Shown here: piece by piece, positions 43,373 through 53,156 of the stretch
Position numbering within the stretch: the stretch's first letter is position 1
Layout: each line of letters opens with the position of its first letter
Origin: Fibrobacter succinogenes
Lineage (GTDB): Bacteria > Fibrobacterota > Fibrobacteria > Fibrobacterales > Fibrobacteraceae
Reading direction: 5' to 3'
Assembly: GCA_902800345.1 (NCBI GenBank)
Contig: CADCDO010000008.1
Coordinates: 1 to 64,000 of the forward strand
Length of the DNA: 64,000 nt
Made by a program: the position numbers and the translations under genes
Notes under the pieces: model-generated
The model's database searches: none
The model's input: the letters and a program-made list of their open reading frames with translations, nothing else
What the model was told of the DNA's origin: nothing

Positions 43373-44776
43373 TTACTTTTGAGCCTGTACGGCGGTGAGG
43401 GCAATCGTATAGACGATGTCTTCGACGAGGGCGCCGCGGGAGAGGTCGTTCACCGGCTTGGCGAGGCCCTGGAGCATCGGGCCGATAGCGATTGTGCCAT
43501 GGGCGCTGCGCTGTACGGCCTTGTAGCCGATGTTACCGGCAGAGAGGTCCGGGAACACGAACACGGTAGCCTTGCCGGCGACCGGGCTGTTCGGGGCCTT
43601 GAGGGCGCCCACGCTCGGGACGGTTGCTGCATCGTACTGGAGCGGGCCATCGACGAGCATTTCCGGGCGGGCGGCCTTTGCAGCAGCCGTAGCGGCTACG
43701 ACGAGGTCGGCATCCGGACCCTTGCCCGAATTGATGGTGCTGTAAGAGAGCATGGCCACGCGGCTCGGGAGGCCGAAAGCCTTTGCGGTGTCGTCGCACT
43801 GGAGGGCGATATCGGCAAGTTCTTCGGCGAGCGGGTTCAGGTTGATGGCGCAGTCACCGTAGATGTAGGTCTTGTCCTTCATGCACATGAAGAACACGGA
43901 ACTTACGGACTTGACGCCTGGAGCGGTGCGGATAATCTGGAGGGCCGGGCGGAGCGTATCTGCCGTGGAGTGGATGGCGCCGGAAACGAGGCCATCGACT
44001 TCGCCGAACTTGAGCATCATCGTTGCTAACATTACGTTGTCAGAAAGAGCGACGCGTGCAGATTCCGGAGTCATGCCCTTAGCCTTGCGGAGTTCCACGA
44101 GAGTCGGCACGTACTTTTCGGCAAGTTCTGCGCTCGGTTCGATAATTTCGATGTTGGCCGGGAGCTTCACGCCCACAGACTTTGCGGTAGCTTCGATTTC
44201 TTCTTTCTTGCCAATGAGCACCGGCACGGCAATGTTGCGTTCGACAGCGAGACATGCGGCTTGCACGGTACGCGGTTCAGAACCTTCCGGGAGCACGATG
44301 CGCTTGACGCACTTGGAAGCCTTAGAGAGGAGGCTTGCGCGGAACATGGCCTGGCTTACGCGGCGTTCGGCTGCCGGCTCGGCGAGGTCGCCGGCGAGGC
44401 ATTTTTCGCAGCGGAGCAAACGTTTTGGACAAAATAGTTCGGCATCTTCGCCATCGGCAAAGACCTTGGCGTCGAGAGCGGAAGCGAGATCGTCGTTATA
44501 CTTGTGTGCAATGACGTCGTTCATGCCTGTTGCGCCTTCCACGACCACGGCATCGACTGCATCAAAGTCCTGCTTGAGGAAATCGGCGCAAATCTTCTCC
44601 ATGAGCACGGCGGACTTGCCAGCCTTGATTTCTTCGACGCTATCAGCTGCATTCACGACATCGAGCGGCTTGTAAACCGAGGCGATGAGGCCTGCCTTGG
44701 TAACGGCATCGACAATTTCTTGGACTTTGGCTTCCATCTTATCGGCAGCCGTCGCAACGAGGTAAACACGATTCAT
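43373..44776 (-). CDS. pta: Phosphate acetyltransferase
   Basis: 467 residues from the ATG at 44776, preceded by GGAGAC. It interconverts acetyl-CoA and acetyl phosphate for acetate formation. The C-terminal PTA domain begins near residue 145 ([17 protein letters not shown]) and contains [21 protein letters not shown] and [14 protein letters not shown]. The first ~135 residues ([13 protein letters not shown]...VVVEGATG) are a shortened P-loop/BioD-like domain: it lacks an intact Walker A, and the DRTGG domain of 700-residue Pta proteins is absent. No ackA adjoins it. Confidence 0.92.
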   Translation of the reverse strand: MNRVYLVATAADKMEAKVQEIVDAVTKAGLIASVYKPLDVVNAADSVEEIKAGKSAVLMEKICADFLKQDFDAVDAVVVEGATGMNDVIAHKYNDDLASALDAKVFADGEDAELFCPKRLLRCEKCLAGDLAEPAAERRVSQAMFRASLLSKASKCVKRIVLPEGSEPRTVQAACLAVERNIAVPVLIGKKEEIEATAKSVGVKLPANIEIIEPSAELAEKYVPTLVELRKAKGMTPESARVALSDNVMLATMMLKFGEVDGLVSGAIHSTADTLRPALQIIRTAPGVKSVSSVFFMCMKDKTYIYGDCAINLNPLAEELADIALQCDDTAKAFGLPSRVAMLSYSTINSGKGPDADLVVAATAAAKAARPEMLVDGPLQYDAATVPSVGALKAPNSPVAGKATVFVFPDLSAGNIGYKAVQRSAHGTIAIGPMLQGLAKPVNDLSRGALVEDIVYTIALTAVQAQK

Positions 44777-44868
44777 TTTAGTCTCCATTTTGAATTTACA
44801 ATGTAAAAGTAGGATTTTTTTTCTCAAGTAGGAAAGGACTTTCGTTAGATCCAGCTCATAACCAATGA

Positions 44869-44903
44869 CTAAAGACCAACGACCAATAACCAACTCCCCT
44901 AGC
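44869..44903. repeat. Heptamer tandem repeat, 5 units
   Basis: TAACCAA, TGACTAA, AGACCAA, CGACCAA and TAACCAA in phase. Located in the gap between divergent pta and the first fibro-slime gene. Confidence 0.6.
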
Positions 44904-44985
44904 GTATTTTTTGTTTATTTTATTTTACTTTACGGCAAAACATCGAAAAACTCCTTCAAAATCGTTCTTTTGCGAACCAAGCCTA

Positions 44986-45012
44986 TTGACATCGGCACTT
45001 TATTTTTATATT
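44986..45012 (+). promoter_or_regulatory. Candidate promoter of the first fibro-slime gene
   Basis: TTGACA then TATATT with a 15-base spacer (or TATTTG at 17), about 60-80 bases before the ATG. Confidence 0.45.
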
Positions 45013-45073
45013 TGACGAATGTGTATGGGCAGCACTGTGGGATTAGGGGAAATAGGTAATCTAGGAGTCGCGG

Positions 45074-48000
45074 ATGAGGTTCAGTGGACTTATTTGCAGG
45101 GTTTTGGTGTGTTTGGCATTTTTAAGTGCCTGCGCTTTAGCGCAGACGGTTGCGATTGCGCATGTCATATATGATGGCAATGTTTTGTACTACGCAGACA
45201 ACGAAAGCAATTTTGTGTATAAGTCGCTGGAAAAGGGCGAAGACAGCACGTTTACCATCGAGTTTACCAACGAGCGCCTGGCAGACGGCAAAAAGGATGT
45301 GCGCAGACTGCAGTTTGGGCTTGGATGTAACGGCAACTCGTGCCGCACGGATCTGAGCCCCAACAACAAGCCTCTCCTCGGGGAACTGTTCCCTGAGTAC
45401 AGGGATGCGGATTACGCCGACGGAACGAACAAGACCAAGCTGGAAGTTTGGATTGTCCTTGACGAAGATACATTGACGTATTCCGAAACAAAGCCTGTAA
45501 TTACCCCGAAACCCAAGAGGCACATTCGCTTCCTCACGCCGTGGACAAATACGAATGCCATCATGTACCTGAATGGCGTGGAAAACTACATGATTCCTGT
45601 CGGTTCGCCGTATTGCGGCTGGTTCGAAAGCAGAATTTCCAAAACTACGGACACGGCAAATGTCTATTTCAAGCAGACTATCGGAACAACGTTTATCGGA
45701 TTGGAAGGCCCGACGGAAGATGAAACCGAGGTGAAACCGATTAGCCTAGATTCGGTCATGGCTTTGAGCGATACGGTCTGGATTGTCGCCTATCCCTACA
45801 GTGCGCCTGAAATCTTCACGGAATATCCGGGAGTTCTCGGCGAATGTCTCCCCAAGATTCTCCCCGTGATGATGTTCGACTGGTATGACGGGTCCGTGAA
45901 CTCAGACGGTTCGAAAGACGGACTCTACGACCACAAGAAAGGTGCCGGACGTACAGGCTTTGACGAACGCAATGTGCCCATGTTCGGTACGGGAACGAAC
46001 GAAGACTTTGGACAAGGCGGCTGCGAGGGCTCCCCGATGACGGGGATGGTCGAAAAGCAACTGGGCCCGAACGGCGTACCCGTGATGGCAAAGGACTTCC
46101 CCAGCAACTGCAAGAACTCCACGCACCTCAACAACTGGTTCCTCCCCGAAGTCGTTGCCGAAAAGAACGGCCAGCAATATACGAACGTCACCTGCCGTGA
46201 CCTCGAACTCACGCTCACGGACGACGGTTTCTGGCTTGGGCAAAAAGACGACGAGAGCCCGGAACGCGGACTGTTCCTGCTGGACGACTTCCGCTGGCTC
46301 GATAGCGCCCACACCATCGAAAACCCGCACTACGACTCCATCAGCGGCGGAAACGACATTCCTGGTTTCCACAATTACGGATTCGCCATGAAGATCCAGG
46401 CGGAATTCGTCTACGTCAAGGGACAGTATTTCGAATTCAACGGCGATGATGACGTTTGGGTGTTTATCAACAACAAACTTGTCGTCGATATCGGGGGACA
46501 GCATAGGAAAGTCATGAAGTCCGTTAACTTGGACGATCTCGGACTTACGCCGGGAGAAACTTATCCGTTCCATATTTTCTATGCCGAGCGTAAACGCACG
46601 CAGTCGAACTTCATGATGAGGACGTCCATCGACCTGAAGGTGGAGTCTGACATGTTCCTCACGGATCTTTCGACAGATTCAACGTACATCAAAAAGGAAG
46701 TATGGCAGAACATCCGCGAAAAGACGCTTGCCTGCGACTTCTCCGCAAATTCCGAAACAAAGCGCACGGAACGCGGACCTTCGAACTTTACGTTGTTCGG
46801 GAAAAGCCTTCCGATGACAGGCGTCGCCTTGAGCAAGCTGGACTCCGTCTATTATAGCGGAATTATCGTTTCGAACGATTTCACGATGCTCTCTATCAAA
46901 ACGACGGCTATAGCCCGCATGCAGGCGCTTCCGCCGGGAACCTATTATATCCGTGTTTCGCTGAAGACTAACCCGACACAGTACAAAGACGTGTATTTCA
47001 CGATTCCGCCCACGGAACTTCCGAACATAGCCTTTGCCGACATTATCGATTCCAATTATTTTGTCGTAGATATCGTCAACCAGGATACGATCTACTACAA
47101 CAAGTACTGGAAGCCTCTCGGAAACGATGTTAATCGTAACATTAGCAGCTTGGCAATTCCAATCAACATGAACAAGAGCGAAAAACTTTGGGCGGGCCGC
47201 ATCTATCCTATCAACGTGACCTACGTCGAAGACTGGGCCGCGAGCTATAGCGGCATTGTCGCCAAGGTGACCACGACAGATCCGAAACTCATTCCATGCG
47301 ATTCTCTCGGCAATCCGCTTGAGAATGGGGAAATTGTGCTCATGAACGGAAAGAACACTTTCTATGTCAAGGCGACGGGTGCCGTAACGGATGCCGCGAT
47401 TGAAGTTTCAACTGCGTCTGCAAAGAACAAGAGCATCAGGTGGACTGAAATCAACATTGCAGAACCTCCTGTGCCGCAAATCGAGACCGCCTTCATTTAT
47501 GACAGGAACGGCGATGGGCGCGGCGATAGCGTCTGGATCCAGTTCTCGAAACCGCTTGGTGGCAATAGCACGTTGGACTCGCTCAAGTTTACATTCGGTT
47601 CCACGCACTATGAGCTTCCAAAGGTGAACTACAAGGACGGGGATCTGACCATTTCGATTGTTGCCGACGGCGATGGATTCGGCACCGCGATTTCTACGGG
47701 TGGCTCTGCGGAACCCTACTTTGGAAAGACCAGCGTTTGGTACACCTACACGAACCCCGAGGACCATGAAAAATCCAATTTCGCCGTAGATGGCCTCTTG
47801 GGCGATGGCATTGGGCCAATCATCATGGCTGCAGAAATCGGCTACACGGATGACGGCAAGACGCAGCTTACGCTCACCTTCAGTGAAGGAATCGATGCAA
47901 AGAACGCTTCGTCCAGCTTGTTTGCTTTCCGTTGCTACGGTGGCGGCGCATTAACGACGACAATCCAGGATGCGGATTACGTATCGACCTTGCTCAGCAA

Positions 48001-48973
48001 CCGCTGGAGGCTTATTTATTCGAAAAAATCTATCAACGACATTCTGCCCATTGTCGGGGATTCCGTACGTATCAAGCCTCCTTCCGAAGGCGGCCAAGCA
48101 GTTGACCTTGCCGGAGTCCCGGCTCACGAAAAAAATCCCTGGGTGCGCATCACGGGTGAACAGCGGATTACCGTTACAAGTCCGGCCGTCGTGACCATGG
48201 ACAAGGATTCGCCCAACTTCGAAAAAACCAAGGAAATCGTCCGTAGCGATTCGGCTACAGTTCCGATTCTTGTCGAGAGCGACCAACCGCTCACCGCAAA
48301 CCAGGTCGGCGAGATTTACGGTACGCAAGGCCATTATCTTGGCGACATGAATATGTCCGAACTTGTCAAGAACGAAATCAGCGAAATCGCGAAAGTTGTA
48401 AAGACGACGACTGTTCTTGAGGACAAGAAAGCCATCAATAACGGAATGCCATCGACAACCGTCACTCTTGAAGCCGTCATTGCGATGATGGACAGGAACG
48501 AAATTACGCCCAAGGAAGCCAAGGAAAGATTCGGTTTGAGCGATGTCATCGTCAATGCATTCGATAACGGTCTCTTGACAAAGAACAACTTGATCAATTA
48601 CATGCATGGTTCCGAGGACGACATCAAGACCATCGCCGAATCCATGGCCGACAAGACGGAACTCAGCTACAAGACGACCTACTACACAAGCCTTGGGCAT
48701 TTTGTCAATAGCGATGCGGGCATGATTGCTTGTAACGACGACATATTCAAGACGGACGGAGCCGTGAACTGTCTCGGCAATAACGGGCACCTCTACCTGG
48801 CCTGGAATATGCGCTCCAAGGAAGGGCGTCTCGCTGGTACCGGCGTCTATATCGCCCGCCTCGAAATCCGCCTCATCGTCAACGGCAAGAGAATCACCAA
48901 ACGCACGCAGGACTTCCTCTGGGGATTTAGGCATGGTAACCTGGCTGTCGTCGATTTTGACATAAACAAGTAA
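45074..48973 (+). CDS. Giant fibro-slime domain surface protein
   Basis: 1299 residues. Signal peptide MRFSGLICRVLVCLAFLSACALAQ. The fibro-slime domain (a PA14-like module named in Fibrobacter and Myxobacteria) covers about 330-520, with GDDDVWVFINNKLVVDIGGQH at about 456 and YPFHIFYAERKRTQSNFMMRT after it. Further beta domains follow (DRNGDGRGDSVWIQFSKP; LTLTFSEGID), then a conserved tail GHYLGDMNMSELVKNEI and RTQDFLWGFRHG. Fibro-slime proteins of F. succinogenes have been reported among outer-membrane proteins that bind cellulose, so adhesion is the likely role. Paralogous to the next gene. Confidence 0.88.
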   Translation: MRFSGLICRVLVCLAFLSACALAQTVAIAHVIYDGNVLYYADNESNFVYKSLEKGEDSTFTIEFTNERLADGKKDVRRLQFGLGCNGNSCRTDLSPNNKPLLGELFPEYRDADYADGTNKTKLEVWIVLDEDTLTYSETKPVITPKPKRHIRFLTPWTNTNAIMYLNGVENYMIPVGSPYCGWFESRISKTTDTANVYFKQTIGTTFIGLEGPTEDETEVKPISLDSVMALSDTVWIVAYPYSAPEIFTEYPGVLGECLPKILPVMMFDWYDGSVNSDGSKDGLYDHKKGAGRTGFDERNVPMFGTGTNEDFGQGGCEGSPMTGMVEKQLGPNGVPVMAKDFPSNCKNSTHLNNWFLPEVVAEKNGQQYTNVTCRDLELTLTDDGFWLGQKDDESPERGLFLLDDFRWLDSAHTIENPHYDSISGGNDIPGFHNYGFAMKIQAEFVYVKGQYFEFNGDDDVWVFINNKLVVDIGGQHRKVMKSVNLDDLGLTPGETYPFHIFYAERKRTQSNFMMRTSIDLKVESDMFLTDLSTDSTYIKKEVWQNIREKTLACDFSANSETKRTERGPSNFTLFGKSLPMTGVALSKLDSVYYSGIIVSNDFTMLSIKTTAIARMQALPPGTYYIRVSLKTNPTQYKDVYFTIPPTELPNIAFADIIDSNYFVVDIVNQDTIYYNKYWKPLGNDVNRNISSLAIPINMNKSEKLWAGRIYPINVTYVEDWAASYSGIVAKVTTTDPKLIPCDSLGNPLENGEIVLMNGKNTFYVKATGAVTDAAIEVSTASAKNKSIRWTEINIAEPPVPQIETAFIYDRNGDGRGDSVWIQFSKPLGGNSTLDSLKFTFGSTHYELPKVNYKDGDLTISIVADGDGFGTAISTGGSAEPYFGKTSVWYTYTNPEDHEKSNFAVDGLLGDGIGPIIMAAEIGYTDDGKTQLTLTFSEGIDAKNASSSLFAFRCYGGGALTTTIQDADYVSTLLSNRWRLIYSKKSINDILPIVGDSVRIKPPSEGGQAVDLAGVPAHEKNPWVRITGEQRITVTSPAVVTMDKDSPNFEKTKEIVRSDSATVPILVESDQPLTANQVGEIYGTQGHYLGDMNMSELVKNEISEIAKVVKTTTVLEDKKAINNGMPSTTVTLEAVIAMMDRNEITPKEAKERFGLSDVIVNAFDNGLLTKNNLINYMHGSEDDIKTIAESMADKTELSYKTTYYTSLGHFVNSDAGMIACNDDIFKTDGAVNCLGNNGHLYLAWNMRSKEGRLAGTGVYIARLEIRLIVNGKRITKRTQDFLWGFRHGNLAVVDFDINK

Positions 48974-48994
48974 GTCTTGATTCGAAACTTTTAT

Positions 48995-49016
48995 GGGCGC
49001 CTCCGGGCGCCTTTTT
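48995..49016 (+). terminator. Terminator after the first fibro-slime gene
   Basis: GGCGCC/GGCGCC hairpin with TCCG loop, followed by TTTTT. Confidence 0.75.
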
Positions 49017-49118
49017 GTATTGAAAAGTCCAAAAAACGGAACTTTTCCCCCGCCTAAGAGTTCGAACCCCTAAGTGTTGCTCTCTTCACAATTTATTTTA
49101 CAATCTTGGAAAAAAAAT

Positions 49119-49147
49119 TTGATAAAAATCACAAGATAAAATGTATT
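49119..49147 (+). promoter_or_regulatory. Promoter of the second fibro-slime gene
   Basis: TTGATA, 17-base spacer, TGTATT, about 47 bases before the ATG at 49194, downstream of the first gene's terminator. Confidence 0.55.
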
Positions 49148-49193
49148 TTCAGTAAGGTTATAGACAAGTACAAAAGTGTTCAGGGAGTCGTGG

Positions 49194-52100
49194 ATGCGGG
49201 TAAAAAAAATTGTCTCATATTTATTGTTTACACTCTTGTGTACGGTAACGCCATCTTTGGCGGCCGATTATTCCATTCTTGTAAAAAATGAATCCACCCA
49301 GTCTAGTAGAACTAGTCTTTACGTTCAGGTCCGGACGACAACTACGAATGCTCGAACCGGTCGCACTCAGACGCAGAACGGCAGGTGCACGGCGCTTAGC
49401 AGTTACGGAGATGGTTCATTTTACCTTAAGACGAACATGGAGGAAGCGAACAGCCCCACGCTCGTGTTTTACACGAACCGCAATTGCATGGGTGCTACCG
49501 TTGCAACCGTTTCGCCCCTCGAAGGTCCGGAGCCTGTAGCAAACGACATCATCATTACCATTACCGATGCTGGTGCCACAGTTGCGAACAGTCCAAATCC
49601 AATTACGCCGCCATCTACGGCTCCAGGCGGAGAAACGCGTCCAGGCGGCCCGACAGGCCCGGGCGGAGGAGCTACGACCCAAAACAAGAGAAAAGTCATA
49701 CGCTTCTTTGCACCGTGGACGAACACGTCCGCCATCCTTTTTGTCGCTGGTGGCGCTTCCACAAAAATGACGACCCTCAAGAATTATTGCGGATGGTTCG
49801 AAGCAAGAATTACCCCGCCCGAAGGCTCCTTGCAGGTCTATTTCAAGCAGACTATCGGATATGACTACGTGGGTGACAACTTCTATACCAAGATCAACCC
49901 GACAGTGCAAAGCATATGGCTCTCGCTGGATCAAGTTGCTGCCGAGTCCGACACAATTTGGGTCAAGGCGAACAAGGCCGGTGCACCGGCTGTTTCTGCC
50001 AAGTATCCGGGAATCTTGGGCGAATGCCCTACGAAAAAGCTCCCCGTCATGATGTTTGACTGGCTGCATGGCGAACTGGGCGATGGCGACATCAGGACTA
50101 CCGTGAACAGGCGTGATTCCACGACGACGACTTCTTACGGAAACGGAGCAAAGGATCTCTATTACAGTAACCCGATTTACGCAGTGAGCAACGACTTCGG
50201 CTCCGGCGGATGTGGGGGATCCAATGCAACCGATACTCAAAGGCGCGGCTACATGCGCGGTATGGTCGAACAGACTCTTGGTCCCAACGGCCTTCCGGTG
50301 CAGGCGGCGGCCTTCCCTGAAGAGTGCAAGCTAACGACCCACATCAACGGATGGTTCGTGCCTCAAGTCATAACCGAGAAAAATGGCAAGGTTTATTCAA
50401 ACGCCACCTGCCGTTCTATCGAACTTAGTCTTGATACCGGTGGTCTCTGGCTCGGACAGAAGGACAACAACAGTCCCGAAGGTGGCCTTTTCCTTTTGGA
50501 CGACTTCCGGTACCTCGATGAAGAAAGAACGATCGAAAACCCGTTCTTTGACAACATCGCAGCCCGAAACAAGAGACATAACTTCGGCTTTACCATGAAA
50601 ATCCAGGCAACGTTCGAATACGTTCCTGGCCAGTACTTCGAATTTCTCGGCGATGACGATGTCTGGGTGTTCATCAACAACAGGCTTGTCGTCGATATCG
50701 GCGGACAACATGCGCAAGTATCGGGAGCTGTTGACCTAGACACGCTCGGACTTATCGAAGGTGCGAACTATCCGTTCCACATTTTCTATGCCGAGCGCCA
50801 TACATCGTCTTCGAACTTCATGATGAGAACTTCCATCGACTTGAAGACCGAAGCGAGCATGTTCTACCAGGATCTTTCGGCAAACGGTCTTCTTGATTAC
50901 AAGATTTACCAGATTGTCCGTGAACAGGCTCTTGCATGCGACTTCTCTTCTAACTCGACGATCAAGGATACAGTCGAGGCTCCCTCGAACTTCATGCTGT
51001 TTGGTAGCGGTGCCTACGCCGAAGGCGTCCCTCTTGACAGCGTGGGCGTCTGGTTTGGTGGAATCACCATCAAGCCGGGCTATACCGGATTCACCATCAA
51101 TACCGAAGAAATCAGACAAAAACGCACGCTCCCGCCAGGAACGTACCAGTTGCGTTTCTCGTTGCAAAAGGATGAATCCCAGAGTGACGATATCTGGTTC
51201 ACCATCGACAAGTACGACTCTCCCACAATCAATTACGCCCGTGTTGATAATCGGAACAAGTGGACGTTCATAGGCAATGACGTTGACGGAACTGTCGATA
51301 CGCTTGGCAAGTGGGTCAATACACGCTATACCGTAAATGTCGCCTTTGTCGAAGATTGGGCTACGTTTGACGACATGGTCTATATCACCACGAACAATAC
51401 TGCGGTTATTCCTTGTGATGAAAACGGAAACCCGATTACCGCAATCACGCTCAAAGACGGCAAGGGTACGTTCTACATCAAGGCGATTGCTCCTGTTCAG
51501 GACATCAAGCTCATTGTCTCCAGTGCGGACGAATCGCAGCAGGCCATCTGGAAAAATATTACGTTCATGGAGCCGCCTGTACCGCAAGTCGTATATGCGT
51601 TCATCTTCGACAGAGACGGTGACGGACGTGGTGACAGTGTCTATGCAAAGCTTTCCAAGCCGGCAGGACGAATAAATGCAAACGTGGTCCAGATGGATTC
51701 CGTGGCACTGGAATTTGGCGAAAAGTTTGCGACCCTCAAAAAAGAAAATGTCAAGACAAACGATGCCGATAGTTCCATGATTATTACCGCAAACGGCGGC
51801 TTCGGATCCGTTCCGTTTACTGGTGGTGCCGAATCTGTCTATAGCGGAAAAATTACGCCATTCTGGACATACAAGGAGGGCGCGAGCCCAACAAGCATCA
51901 ACTTGACAAGTGACCTTACTGATTCCATTGGTCCCGTCATTACGGCTGCAGACATTTCGTACAGCGACGACGGTTCGACCGTTCTCATGCTGACGTTTAG
52001 TGAAGGCTTGGATTGCGAAAATGAAAATGATGCAAGCTTCTTCACCTATTACTTCAAAAAGACGGACGAAATCAGAAACGATATCGTGCCGGACATTCTC

Positions 52101-53024
52101 GTCAAGGTATCGAAATCCAAATGGAAACTGATTTTCAGAAGTTCCAGCAACGACAAGGAAAGCATCCCTGCCATGGGCGATTCCATCAAGATGGTTGAGG
52201 GCGTTCATATGGACCTTCTTCACAGGAGTACCGATCCGCGCAATCCGTTCGTCCGTATTTCAGGCGAACAGAATGTCGTCGTAACAAGTCCGCCGGTCGT
52301 GCTCATCGGCGAATCGGATTCCTCGCAGGCGATCATCAGAAGCAAGGATCCGACTGTACCAAAGGTTGTTAAGACTGACAGGCCGATGACCGCCAAGGAA
52401 GTCTCGGAAATTTATGGATCACAAGGGCATTACCTTGGAGACTTGAGTATTTCGAGCATGGTGAAAGACGAAATTACGAATTTGGAATCCGCCATTAAGA
52501 ATGCCAACGCGGAGATTGTTGAAAAAGAAGGCAAGACTTTAACAGACCTCATCAATGAAAAAGGCAAGGATGCCGTGAACAAGCAATACCATCTCGGCGA
52601 CGAAATCATGAACGCCCTCGAGGGCGAAATCATCACGGTCGATGATATCAGGGAAATTGCAAACGGCAACTCCTCAACCATCACTAAAGTAACGAAGGCT
52701 CTAGCGGAAAAGACAAAACTTGAATACAAGACCATGTACTTTACGAGTCTTGGCATATTCGTGAACAGCACCACGGCTGCCCTTTCATGTACGGACTCCC
52801 TCTATAAGGGGAACTGTCTTGACGGCAATAATGATGGCAAACTGTTCCTTGCATGGAACATGAAATCGAAAGGAGGAAGATTGGTAGGTACGGGGGTTTA
52901 CATTGCAAGACTTTCGTACAAAATTAAAGTCGGAAGCAGGGTTGTCGTTAACCGCACGCAAGATTTCCTTTGGGGCGTTCGCCACGGAAAGACAAAGGGA
53001 TTCGACATCGACTTGAATGACTAG
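49194..53024 (+). CDS. Giant fibro-slime domain surface protein, paralogue
   Basis: 1276 residues from the ATG at 49194 (MRVKKIVSYLLFTLLCTVTPSLAA; a GTG 18 bases upstream is rejected), same order as the previous protein. Distinctive here is a Pro/Gly linker (about 143-167; PPSTAPGGETRPGGPTGPGG) before the RFFAPWTNTSAILFVAGG module. The fibro-slime core GDDDVWVFINNRLVVDIGG lies near 485, and the same conserved C-terminal GHYLGDLSISSMV and RTQDFLWGVRHG follow. The start contexts of the two genes are nearly identical (GGAGTCG...GGATG), so they arose by duplication. Secreted or outer-membrane; adhesion role inferred. Confidence 0.88.
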   Translation: MRVKKIVSYLLFTLLCTVTPSLAADYSILVKNESTQSSRTSLYVQVRTTTTNARTGRTQTQNGRCTALSSYGDGSFYLKTNMEEANSPTLVFYTNRNCMGATVATVSPLEGPEPVANDIIITITDAGATVANSPNPITPPSTAPGGETRPGGPTGPGGGATTQNKRKVIRFFAPWTNTSAILFVAGGASTKMTTLKNYCGWFEARITPPEGSLQVYFKQTIGYDYVGDNFYTKINPTVQSIWLSLDQVAAESDTIWVKANKAGAPAVSAKYPGILGECPTKKLPVMMFDWLHGELGDGDIRTTVNRRDSTTTTSYGNGAKDLYYSNPIYAVSNDFGSGGCGGSNATDTQRRGYMRGMVEQTLGPNGLPVQAAAFPEECKLTTHINGWFVPQVITEKNGKVYSNATCRSIELSLDTGGLWLGQKDNNSPEGGLFLLDDFRYLDEERTIENPFFDNIAARNKRHNFGFTMKIQATFEYVPGQYFEFLGDDDVWVFINNRLVVDIGGQHAQVSGAVDLDTLGLIEGANYPFHIFYAERHTSSSNFMMRTSIDLKTEASMFYQDLSANGLLDYKIYQIVREQALACDFSSNSTIKDTVEAPSNFMLFGSGAYAEGVPLDSVGVWFGGITIKPGYTGFTINTEEIRQKRTLPPGTYQLRFSLQKDESQSDDIWFTIDKYDSPTINYARVDNRNKWTFIGNDVDGTVDTLGKWVNTRYTVNVAFVEDWATFDDMVYITTNNTAVIPCDENGNPITAITLKDGKGTFYIKAIAPVQDIKLIVSSADESQQAIWKNITFMEPPVPQVVYAFIFDRDGDGRGDSVYAKLSKPAGRINANVVQMDSVALEFGEKFATLKKENVKTNDADSSMIITANGGFGSVPFTGGAESVYSGKITPFWTYKEGASPTSINLTSDLTDSIGPVITAADISYSDDGSTVLMLTFSEGLDCENENDASFFTYYFKKTDEIRNDIVPDILVKVSKSKWKLIFRSSSNDKESIPAMGDSIKMVEGVHMDLLHRSTDPRNPFVRISGEQNVVVTSPPVVLIGESDSSQAIIRSKDPTVPKVVKTDRPMTAKEVSEIYGSQGHYLGDLSISSMVKDEITNLESAIKNANAEIVEKEGKTLTDLINEKGKDAVNKQYHLGDEIMNALEGEIITVDDIREIANGNSSTITKVTKALAEKTKLEYKTMYFTSLGIFVNSTTAALSCTDSLYKGNCLDGNNDGKLFLAWNMKSKGGRLVGTGVYIARLSYKIKVGSRVVVNRTQDFLWGVRHGKTKGFDIDLND

Positions 53025-53044
53025 AAAAACTTCATCTCTCTAAA

Positions 53045-53070
53045 GGCGCCTGCATAGCGGGCGTTTTTTT
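53045..53070 (+). terminator. Terminator after the second fibro-slime gene
   Basis: CGCC/GGCG short stem and a seven-T run. Confidence 0.6.
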
Positions 53071-53095
53071 TATGCGTATTTTTGAGGACAAAGCG

Positions 53096-53124
53096 AAAAA
53101 GTCCCGGCCAAGCCGGGACTTTTT
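53096..53124. terminator. Bidirectional terminator before rng
   Basis: AAAAA, GTCCCGGC/GCCGGGAC with CAA loop, TTTTT. It separates the plus-strand fibro-slime gene from the minus-strand rng. Confidence 0.85.
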
Positions 53125-53156
53125 ACGTTTAAAGCGTGAATCACTGTGGCGACAAC

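Noticed and set aside
49055..49085. Possible tRNA T-arm (AGTTCGAACCCC)
   Set aside because: No acceptor, D or anticodon stems can be drawn around it.
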